Positions 25,608-32,790 of a stretch of DNA of 64,000 nucleotides are shown in pieces. Under the pieces are notes generated by a model that searched no databases, had not been told where the DNA came from, and saw only the letters and a list, made by a program, of their open reading frames with translations. The translations under genes were made by a program, and so were the position numbers. Origin of the DNA: JAIBBV01 sp044347745 (GTDB taxonomy: Bacteria > Bdellovibrionota_C > UBA2361 > JAFLCA01); contig JBIKUD010000015.1 in assembly GCA_044347745.1 (NCBI GenBank), positions 1-64,000 on the forward strand, written 5' to 3'. Each line of letters opens with the position of its first letter. Within the stretch, counting starts at the first letter, position 1.

Positions 25608-26093
25608 TTACGCATCCTTGGCCGTTGCCGAAACTTTCCAGGTCCAACCGTTACCTTCTGGCCAGCTAGTGCGGAACCCAAAATTAGTTGAGCGATTTTG
25701 GAGGGTTACTGAGCCCAACGGGACTGCATGCTGAAAAGTACCATCACGAAACCACTCAATCAGAATTTGAACCTGACCATTCCCCTCAACTTTTCCTTGC
25801 CAATGTCCTTCCTGACGGCCAATACGTTTTCCAACTTGCGAAAGCACTCGCGCAAATGCGGTGCTGCTGCTGCGGGCAAGCTGGGCTCGAGGTTCTTGCA
25901 GTAGGGATCTAGTTGCCACTGGAGCCAAGGAAGCATGGAAGAGAGGTTTTTTTAGTTTTTTCTTCTCACCGAATAGATCCATAGAGCAAGGATACTGCTG
26001 CACCTTACCTTCGCAGCGATACACTTTTACCGCTGCTTCGGCGGGGAATGCGATTAATATGATTACTGAAAAAATTGCGAACAGTGCCTTCAT
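25608..26093 (-). CDS. Secreted hypothetical protein
   Basis: About 161 residues starting MKALFAIFSVIILIAFPAEA, a clear signal peptide. The mature part opens VKVYRCEGKVQQYPCS, a pattern like the DUF4124 start of small periplasmic proteins, then a charged linker and a C-terminal beta-type region (GRQEGHWQGKVEGNGQV, ILIEWFRDGTF). ATG 26093 is chosen because translation from further upstream adds a non-signal extension and overlaps the ferredoxin gene. The function is unknown. Confidence 0.6.
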   Translation of the reverse strand: MKALFAIFSVIILIAFPAEAAVKVYRCEGKVQQYPCSMDLFGEKKKLKKPLFHASLAPVATRSLLQEPRAQLARSSSTAFARVLSQVGKRIGRQEGHWQGKVEGNGQVQILIEWFRDGTFQHAVPLGSVTLQNRSTNFGFRTSWPEGNGWTWKVSATAKDA

Positions 26094-26106
26094 AGTGTAA
26101 CCAAAG

Positions 26107-26481
26107 TTAATTGCTGCTGGTTTGAGAAGCAAGAGGGTTCAGAGCAAAGCAATACTCTGTTAATACCTGACCCTGAATTAGATGACTTTGAATAATCTTC
26201 TCAAGCACTTCTGGCGTGCAGGAGTGGTACCAAGCACCTTCGGGATATACCAAGGCAATAGGCCCCTGTGCACAAATGCGTAAGCAGTCGGCTTTGCTGC
26301 GATATACCGACCCTTGAGGGCCGGTAAGCTGAAGCTCGTCTAGGCGGGTTTTGAGAAAATCCCAAGAGAGATTCGCTTCCGAGGCGGAACAGCACTTGGC
26401 CTTCTCTGCTACACAAAGAAAAATGTGACGTTTGACGCCTTTTATATTGTGTTTCTGAATTTTCGAGTCTAATGCCGACAT
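26107..26481 (-). CDS. Thioredoxin-like [2Fe-2S] ferredoxin
   Basis: A 124-residue protein of the (2Fe-2S) ferredoxin family with a thioredoxin fold. Cysteines suitable for the cluster are CVAEKAKCC near residues 22-30 and DCLRICAQGP near 71-76, the latter followed by ALVYPEGAWYHSCTPE, a hallmark of this family. It should carry electrons in the cytoplasm; the partner is not evident. A GAGGTG Shine-Dalgarno precedes the ATG at 26481. It is the upstream neighbour of the small secreted protein, with a 13-base gap. Confidence 0.88.
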   Translation of the reverse strand: MSALDSKIQKHNIKGVKRHIFLCVAEKAKCCSASEANLSWDFLKTRLDELQLTGPQGSVYRSKADCLRICAQGPIALVYPEGAWYHSCTPEVLEKIIQSHLIQGQVLTEYCFALNPLASQTSSN

Positions 26482-26535
26482 CGTGCACCTCGAATGCAGT
26501 ATGCCACAACCAGAGCAGCAGAGCAGCGTTATTCT

Positions 26536-27798
26536 CTATCTAATAAGACTAAGCGTATTTTGAATCAGTTGGTTTGCTGCATTCAAGGTTTGAGAATTCG
26601 CTTGATACCCGCGTTGAAACAAAACTAGGTTAATAAATTGACCAGCAATATCAACCGTTGAGCGTTCAAGTGAGCCGCCTTCAAGTTTACCAGAACCTTG
26701 TGCTCCAGGGTCAGACACCGTTAGCTCACCCACGGTTGCTCCGGCGCGGAACATCGCGTTACCAGCGCGTTCTAGGCCATCAGTATTTGCGAATTGGGCT
26801 AACTGAATTTTACCAACCTGATACTGAGTTCCGGAATCAAGAATAGCGATGAGCGTACCGTCACTACCAAATTCAAAGCTCTTTACGTTACCGGCGCTGC
26901 GTCCATCTTGAGAGAGACCATTCACAATGCTTGAGCTAGCAAATTGAGAAAAGTTTGATAAATCGAGGTCGAAATTACCCGCCGCTGCACCATTATTATA
27001 GGCCGGAGCCGCCGTAATACGAGCTGCCGCCGCGTCAGCATCCAAAATTTGTCCGCCACTATTAAAGGCAAGCGTTGCATTTGTGCCGAGCTGGACCGGA
27101 GCCCCTTCGGTGCCGCCTACGTCACCCCCGTTTATGTAAGCTTGAGCGGTCCAAGCGTTGGTGCCCGTTTTATAAAATGCCAAAAGTACATCGTGAGATT
27201 CGCCAAGACTATCTGTAACGGAGACGGTGTGAACGAACGAAGCAGTTGAATTTATGTCCTCAAAAGTAGCTGGATTTGTAGGAACCACAGTGGTGTCGAG
27301 GCTACTTGAGAGGTTACCAAAAACAGTGGCCAGGCTGGTGGCTGAGCCCGTTAGTTCAACGGAGTTTACGTTTAATGTTCCTAAAGTAGTGCCAGTTCCT
27401 TGAAGTCCTAAAACTGGTTCTCCATCTTGGGTAACGAGTAGCCCATCTTCATTGACAGAGAAATTGCCGGCGCGAGTAAAAAGTGGAGCTTCAACATCTC
27501 CGACCATAAAAAAGCCGTCGCCCGCAATACCCACATCGAGCGGTCTACTTGTTTGTTCAAGAACGCCTGTTTCATGAATTTGGCGCACTCGGGCAATGGC
27601 AGAACCGCCGCCCGATGAAGGCAGCGCACCACTCTGCCTACCGTCCTTACCATCAGGAAAAAGATCGGCAAATTCAACACGTGATGTTTTGTAACCCACC
27701 GTGTTGGCGTTTGAGACGTTATCACCGATAACGGCAATAGCTTTACCGTGGGAATCTAGTCCCTCTTTGCTTGCATATAGTGCCGACTCGATGCGCAT
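26536..27798 (-). CDS. flgE: Flagellar hook protein FlgE
   Basis: About 420 residues. The N terminus MRIESALYASKEGLDSHGKA with IGDNVSNANTVGYKTSRVEF is the conserved D0 rod/hook signature. The C terminus ends with GQFINLVLFQRGYQANSQTL and LIQNTLSLIR, the matching D0 coiled coil. The middle is the variable D1/D2 domain with TGSATSLATVFGNL and VTDSLGESHDVLL, typical of FlgE rather than FlgG or FlgF. The frame extends 20 codons upstream, but GGAAGGA 8 bases before ATG 27798 and the family start support the shorter form. A 15-base palindrome CGGAAAATTTTTCCG lies about 20 bases upstream. Confidence 0.93.
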   Translation of the reverse strand: MRIESALYASKEGLDSHGKAIAVIGDNVSNANTVGYKTSRVEFADLFPDGKDGRQSGALPSSGGGSAIARVRQIHETGVLEQTSRPLDVGIAGDGFFMVGDVEAPLFTRAGNFSVNEDGLLVTQDGEPVLGLQGTGTTLGTLNVNSVELTGSATSLATVFGNLSSSLDTTVVPTNPATFEDINSTASFVHTVSVTDSLGESHDVLLAFYKTGTNAWTAQAYINGGDVGGTEGAPVQLGTNATLAFNSGGQILDADAAAARITAAPAYNNGAAAGNFDLDLSNFSQFASSSIVNGLSQDGRSAGNVKSFEFGSDGTLIAILDSGTQYQVGKIQLAQFANTDGLERAGNAMFRAGATVGELTVSDPGAQGSGKLEGGSLERSTVDIAGQFINLVLFQRGYQANSQTLNAANQLIQNTLSLIR

Positions 27799-27973
27799 AG
27801 AAGATCCTTCCGTAAGCGGAAAATTTTTCCGTTTGAGCGTATTGCCCACCCACAGCAAAATTCTTCCTGAATTTAGCTAGTTAACTTGGATGAACAAGGC
27901 TTGAGGGCGGCAAATGCTGCCTCTTAAGCCTGCAATCAGAAGAAGAGAGCAAAGAGTCTGCCAAGCTGTGGGT

Positions 27974-29020
27974 TTATTGATTATGAGCGTTTTCGAGCGT
28001 GGATGATTGGCCCCGAGTCTGCGCCACCTGTTTTAAGTCTTGAAAGCGGAGCTCAGCCTTGGAAAGAAAATAAAAGCCGTACGTTGAAAAAAGAATGTAT
28101 TGGAAAATGTGAGATAAAATTGCGAAAGCAATAGCGGTTGATTCAGCAACACCAAACAGAGCAAAGCCAAGGGTGCAGCCAACTTGATACACTCCCACAA
28201 AACCAGGAGAGCTCGGGGCTGCTACCGCCAGAGCCACCACCACTGCAACGCAGCTGGCGATCAAAAAATAGGAGCCAAAATCTGAATAAGGCACCCTCAC
28301 CACGAGCATAAAGGTGACAAAAAATAAATAACAGCTCAGCCACACCAAGGCACTTAATGCGACTACCGTAATAAAACGCCGTGGGTTGCGGAGGACGCTC
28401 GTGCCCTGCACAAATTCTAAAAGAAATTTGCGCAGTGCAGCGCGAATTTTTGAAGGCACTATCGCCAGGCCAAAATCGATTGCCCATTCCGCGAAGCGTG
28501 GGAAAAAAACTCCTACGATTATAAAGGCGCACAGTCCCGCAGCGAGCACTGAAAGTGCATACACACCTTGGTGCACCAGCGCGGGCATTTCAGGCACTGA
28601 ATTTACCACGTACACAAAACTGAGCAGCACAGCGGTAAGGTCAAAAAAACGCTCAATGACCACAGTGGCGAAGGCACTAGAGAAGCTATACGAGCTTGCG
28701 CGGGTAAGCACAAACGGGCGAATAAACTCTCCAGCGCGCAGCGGCAAAAAATAGCTGGCAAAGTTGCCAACCATAATTCCATCAAAAAGGTCACTGAATT
28801 TTCCCGGATGTGTGGCTTCTGGAAGTAAAGCCCGCCAACGCAGCGCACGAAGAATATAATGGAAGATAACCACGATGCTGGCAGGAATAAGCATCAGGTA
28901 GTTTGAGAGCAATAGTTCTTGCCATACTTGCGTCCAATTTACGGCAAACACCATCCAGCCCAGAAGCCCAATGCTTATTAAAAGTCCTAAGTGTTTGCTT
29001 ACTGGCGACGGGCTCGTCAC
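27974..29020 (-). CDS. Flippase-like membrane protein (LPG synthase TM-region family)
   Basis: A 348-residue protein with about eight membrane segments. SPVSKHLGLLISIGLLGWM, LRAGEFIRPFVLTRASSYSFS (the conserved P-x-R-x-GE-like loop) and APSSPGFVGVYQVG are characteristic of the lysylphosphatidylglycerol synthase transmembrane family (AglD/UPF0104). Without a synthase domain, such proteins are thought to move lipids or act in lipid-linked pathways. It is the last gene of an operon with pepF and a methyltransferase. Confidence 0.85.
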   Translation of the reverse strand: MTSPSPVSKHLGLLISIGLLGWMVFAVNWTQVWQELLLSNYLMLIPASIVVIFHYILRALRWRALLPEATHPGKFSDLFDGIMVGNFASYFLPLRAGEFIRPFVLTRASSYSFSSAFATVVIERFFDLTAVLLSFVYVVNSVPEMPALVHQGVYALSVLAAGLCAFIIVGVFFPRFAEWAIDFGLAIVPSKIRAALRKFLLEFVQGTSVLRNPRRFITVVALSALVWLSCYLFFVTFMLVVRVPYSDFGSYFLIASCVAVVVALAVAAPSSPGFVGVYQVGCTLGFALFGVAESTAIAFAILSHIFQYILFSTYGFYFLSKAELRFQDLKQVAQTRGQSSTLENAHNQ

Positions 29021-29070
29021 ATGAGTTCTCTCAAAACGGAGTTAATCTAAAATGCTGAACGAGACTGGCA

Positions 29071-30879
29071 TTAGTGGGCTTTGACCTGCAAGAGCTTAGC
29101 TTCAAGCTCAGCACAAAGCCGCTCAAAAAGCTGCATCACGTATTCTATTGGCTCCGGTGAGCGGATATCCACGCCTGCTTTTGCAAGTGTATCGAGGGGA
29201 GGCACAGATCCGCCGCTCTTGAGGAATCCAAGATAACGCCGAGTTGCCTCACCACCCTTTTCTAACACTTGCTCGGACAGAGAAATAGCAGCTGCCAAGC
29301 CGGTGGCGTATTTATATACGTAAAATGAATGGTAGAAGTGCGGAATTCTAAAACATCCCGTTTCAGCTATTTCATCAAGCTCTATGGTGTCGCCATTAAA
29401 CTTTTCAAAACTTTCACGCCATAAGGCACGGAAACGCTCGCTGGTGAGGGGCGCTCCTCTTTCAAGAGTGGCGTGAGCTTTATGCTCAAAGTCTGAGTAC
29501 ATTACCTGCCTAAACAGAGTACCATTAATTTCATCAAGGTGCTGAGTGAGCAAATATGCTTGTTTGAGCGGATCTTTCTCAATTTTATTAAGATGCGCAA
29601 AAAGTAATTGCTCGTTAAATGTGGAGGCTACCTCAGCTGTAATTATAGGGTACTGAGAATCTTGGTAGGTTTGATTTCTATGCGAGAAATATGAGTGCAT
29701 GGAGTGCCCTGCCTCATGAGCCAGAGTAAAGAGATCTTGGATATTGTCTTCCTGATAATTCATTAAGATATAGCAAGGCGTCTGGTAACAGCCTGCCGAA
29801 TAAGCGCCAGAGCGCTTTCCTTTATTCTCGTACTTATCTACCCAACGCGAGGATCCAAGACCTGCTGCAAGCACTGCACAATACTCTTCTCCAAGAGGTT
29901 TGAGCGCATCTATTATGAGTTTTACTCCGTTTTCGTAGGGCGTATGAAAGGTTGTCGACGGCACAAGCGGAACCACGGTGTCATAGAGCGCAATACGCGA
30001 AAGTTTTAATACTCTCGCTCGTAAACGATTATATTTGGCAAGGGTTTGCTGGTGTGCCGCCACCGTATTAATTAAATTTTCGAAAGCTTCTTTTGCTACC
30101 CTATCTGGATACAGGCGCATTTCAAGGGTGGAAGAATAACGCCGGGCCTTGGCCATAAAATAATCGGTACGCAGCGAGGCCGTCAGCACCGCTGCAAGCG
30201 AATATTGATGCGCTTCATAAACGGTGTAATGTTTTTCAAAAGCTTGGCGTCGAATATCACGTGAGGGGTGTTTTAGAAACGTTTGATAACTAGAGTGGGT
30301 GAGAGTTTTTTCAACCCCATCTATCATCAGGGTCCCAAAGTTAAAGTCCGCATTGTTTAACTGGCTGTAGATCTCAGAGGGTGAGTAAAAGAGCTCAGTT
30401 GCCTGTGCCAACAAAGTTTCTTGTTGTTCGTCGAGCGTGTGTGATTTGTAGCGCAGAATTTCATCGAGAGTTCTGGCATATGCAGATAGACGAGGATCTG
30501 CCAAAAATTTTTGCAAAGTCGCATCTTCGAGCGCAAGAATTTCTGGCTGCATATACGCAGTGGCAGTTGCAAACTGGGCCGAGAGACCAATGGTGCGCTG
30601 TTTCATTCCCAAATGATGAGAATTACTCGTGTCTTGATCAGAGAGACGGTGGGCATATTCACAGATTAGGTCTAACTTGCGCTGGACGGAATGATACACA
30701 TCGAGTGCTTTCGCCAAGGTAGCAGCATTTTTGCCGAGATTTCCCGCAAAAGTAGCAACTTCGGCAAGTTCATCGGGAAATTTCTGTGCAGCAGCTTCCC
30801 AAGCAGCTTCAGAGGCGAATAAGGGACTCAGATCCCAGGTGTCTTGCACCTGCACTTCGGTTCTTTGTTTTGTGCTCAT
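29071..30879 (-). CDS. pepF: Oligoendopeptidase F (M3 family)
   Basis: A cytoplasmic zinc peptidase of about 602 residues. The zinc motif HEAGHSMHSYFS (HExxH) is followed 22 or so residues on by TAEVASTFNEQL, supplying the third ligand Glu. The N-terminal DTWDLSPLFASEAAWEAA and the long helical region are standard for PepF. The C-terminal ETGCFRIPHFYHSFYVYKYATG completes the substrate tunnel. The frame opens at 30942, but ATG 30879 starts at a family-like position and avoids overlap with the methyltransferase gene, leaving a 14-base gap. Confidence 0.93.
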   Translation of the reverse strand: MSTKQRTEVQVQDTWDLSPLFASEAAWEAAAQKFPDELAEVATFAGNLGKNAATLAKALDVYHSVQRKLDLICEYAHRLSDQDTSNSHHLGMKQRTIGLSAQFATATAYMQPEILALEDATLQKFLADPRLSAYARTLDEILRYKSHTLDEQQETLLAQATELFYSPSEIYSQLNNADFNFGTLMIDGVEKTLTHSSYQTFLKHPSRDIRRQAFEKHYTVYEAHQYSLAAVLTASLRTDYFMAKARRYSSTLEMRLYPDRVAKEAFENLINTVAAHQQTLAKYNRLRARVLKLSRIALYDTVVPLVPSTTFHTPYENGVKLIIDALKPLGEEYCAVLAAGLGSSRWVDKYENKGKRSGAYSAGCYQTPCYILMNYQEDNIQDLFTLAHEAGHSMHSYFSHRNQTYQDSQYPIITAEVASTFNEQLLFAHLNKIEKDPLKQAYLLTQHLDEINGTLFRQVMYSDFEHKAHATLERGAPLTSERFRALWRESFEKFNGDTIELDEIAETGCFRIPHFYHSFYVYKYATGLAAAISLSEQVLEKGGEATRRYLGFLKSGGSVPPLDTLAKAGVDIRSPEPIEYVMQLFERLCAELEAKLLQVKAH

Positions 30880-30893
30880 AGTAATATGTGTCG

Positions 30894-32318
30894 TTAGCGT
30901 TTCTTGCACTCTAACATATAGAGCCAGCGTTCGGACCCACAAATAGCTTCGCAGCGTTTAATGCTAAAAAAGTGCTGAAACGCAGCCTCAAAACCCTCTT
31001 TGGTGTAATCAGGGAAAATGTCCTCACGAGAAGCGAGCAAACGACTCACTTGCGAATCTGACTTTGGAACAAATTCTATAATTAACGAGCGCCCGCAGTT
31101 GGCAAAAAATTGCGCAACCCGTGCAAGCGGCACATTGTTGCCAATAGCCAAATGATGCACCAGAGCCAGCGCGAGCACCACATCTGCCGGACCACGCTGC
31201 GTAATTGATTGCCGCTCTTCAAGCGCCCAGCCAAAACTAGGAGTAGGACAGGTTAAATCAAGTACTAAAGGCGTAATCTGCAGAGGAGCTCGCGATTCTT
31301 GACGAAAGTTTTTTTCAACAGCCGCTGGGTCAATGTCAAAAGCAATTACAGTTCGGCCGTTCTGTGCAGCGAGGCGGCTAAACTCGCCCGTGTTGGCCCC
31401 CATATCCCACACCGAGCTAGGATCAAGAGTTTTCACCCAGGACTCAACCAAGCTCCGCTTATGGGTCATCGCCTCAGAAGAATAGTTAGTATCAGAATAA
31501 TAGTCCCCCCATTCAGTTCCTGCTGGATTCCACTGGAGCCCCTCAACGGTGGCCTTAAGGCTTTCAATTAAGCCTAAAAGCGCGGCTTTCGACACCCGAG
31601 CCGATTTGGCTTTGGCTAAATCTTGAGAGCGCGCTGCATCGGCATATTTTTTTTGAGAGCGGGCATGCAGGTGAATATGAAATAGAATTCTTGGCGACAC
31701 GTAGGTGCGAAGCGGCAGAAGCGAGCTGGCTATTTCAAGAGGCACGCCATCAATAAAAACTTGGAGAAGGCGATTTAATCGAGTATCGGCGAAGGCCATA
31801 AGCGCTAGGGGGGCGAGGAAGTGTTGACAGAATTGGCGATAGGCCACCCAGGGTTGACCCTCACGATATATTTCAAACGATAAAGTATCGATAAATAGGG
31901 GGCGCGCGCCTTTAAACTGAACATTAAACGCTGATGCGTCCTTTAAAGTCATTCCGTACTGAAGCGCCGTACGTTGAACCGCAAGAGTCGCGAGCGCCGC
32001 CGCCTTTAACTGCCCGAAACACCACTCAGAAGGATATGAAACGAAAGGGATAAGTTCTGGTTCAATAATTTTAAAGGCATCGTGAGTGACGGGGGTTTGC
32101 GCTACCTCCTGGTGGGGGACAATCAGATGTTGCTCGGTCAGTTTTTTGTACAGGCCACTTGAGTGCAAATGCTCAAATTGTAGGGCGTAATTTTTGTTCA
32201 CCTGTCGGTACAATTTTCCGGAGTGAGAGAAAACAAAGCCAGCGCGGTCACGGAAGGAAGAAGGCAAGGGGGTGCTCGTGTCACTAGCCAAATGAGCTGA
32301 AGATAATGCTGGGTTCAC
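30894..32318 (-). CDS. Class I SAM-dependent methyltransferase with N-terminal extension
   Basis: A 474-residue protein. The C-terminal half is a Rossmann methyltransferase: motif I WDMGANTGEFSRLA, motif II VIAFDIDPAAVE, an acidic motif III region and LALALVHHLAIG. The N-terminal 220 residues (QHLIVPHQEV, PSEWCFGQLKAAALATL, DASAFNVQFKGARPLFIDT) resemble a kinase-like/NoeA-type region found with such methyltransferases. The acceptor is unknown. It sits between the YLDPGTGS membrane protein and pepF with gaps of 14-16 bases, so it is part of one operon. Confidence 0.82.
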   Translation of the reverse strand: MNPALSSAHLASDTSTPLPSSFRDRAGFVFSHSGKLYRQVNKNYALQFEHLHSSGLYKKLTEQHLIVPHQEVAQTPVTHDAFKIIEPELIPFVSYPSEWCFGQLKAAALATLAVQRTALQYGMTLKDASAFNVQFKGARPLFIDTLSFEIYREGQPWVAYRQFCQHFLAPLALMAFADTRLNRLLQVFIDGVPLEIASSLLPLRTYVSPRILFHIHLHARSQKKYADAARSQDLAKAKSARVSKAALLGLIESLKATVEGLQWNPAGTEWGDYYSDTNYSSEAMTHKRSLVESWVKTLDPSSVWDMGANTGEFSRLAAQNGRTVIAFDIDPAAVEKNFRQESRAPLQITPLVLDLTCPTPSFGWALEERQSITQRGPADVVLALALVHHLAIGNNVPLARVAQFFANCGRSLIIEFVPKSDSQVSRLLASREDIFPDYTKEGFEAAFQHFFSIKRCEAICGSERWLYMLECKKR

Positions 32319-32334
32319 GGTGCTGTCTCGACGA

Positions 32335-32541
32335 TTAAGAGTCGCTCGGGCCTTTTTTGCCTTTGAAAATTGAGAGAATGCGATGCCAATAGGTTTTAAT
32401 GGTGAAAAGTGCCCCTAATATCCCTGCAGCAACCACCTGCAAAATGACGCTTCCCGTTCCGGGGTCCAAATAGGCAAAGGCCTGTTTTGGAGAGATAAAA
32501 ATAAATGACAGCAATAGGGACAGGCTCAATAGAGCTTTCAT
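32335..32541 (-). CDS. Small membrane protein with YLDPGTGS motif
   Basis: A 68-residue protein. It has an N-terminal hydrophobic signal (MKALLSLSLLLSFIFISPKQ), the motif AYLDPGTGSVILQ, a transmembrane helix (VVAAGILGALFTI) and a basic tail. The YLDPGTGS motif marks a widespread family of tiny exported membrane proteins that often accompany surface-polysaccharide or lipid-modification genes. Function unknown. It is the first gene of the operon continuing with methyltransferase, pepF and the flippase-like gene. Confidence 0.75.
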   Translation of the reverse strand: MKALLSLSLLLSFIFISPKQAFAYLDPGTGSVILQVVAAGILGALFTIKTYWHRILSIFKGKKGPSDS

Positions 32542-32636
32542 AAAGCTACCTCAAAGGCAGGAGTGAAGAACTTCGCGGCGTTATATCAGCATAGATTTAG
32601 CAATTCCTAAAGGGGGAGTGGATTGCTCTGGTTGAT

Positions 32637-32663
32637 TCAGGTAGTTATAATATAACTACCTGA
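32637..32663 (+). promoter_or_regulatory. Perfect palindrome with embedded promoter upstream of hppA
   Basis: The arms TCAGGTAGTTATA and TATAACTACCTGA are perfect 13-base inverted repeats around one central A. Inside is a consensus -10 box TATAAT (32646-32651). TTGCTC (32623-32628) lies 17 bases upstream as a possible -35. It points toward hppA (start 32791) and leaves a leader of roughly 130 bases. A regulator dimer bound here would block polymerase directly. The arm contains AGGTAGTT, an octamer repeated in other gaps of this window. Confidence 0.65.
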
Positions 32664-32790
32664 TATATTTATAGAACATTCGCTGTGGTGTTCGCCGGTG
32701 GGACACTGCTTTACCTGAGTAGTTTATTCCGTTAATAATAGGGCGCTTTTCATTTGTCATTTAGACAACATTATATAAGGTAGAATCCCT

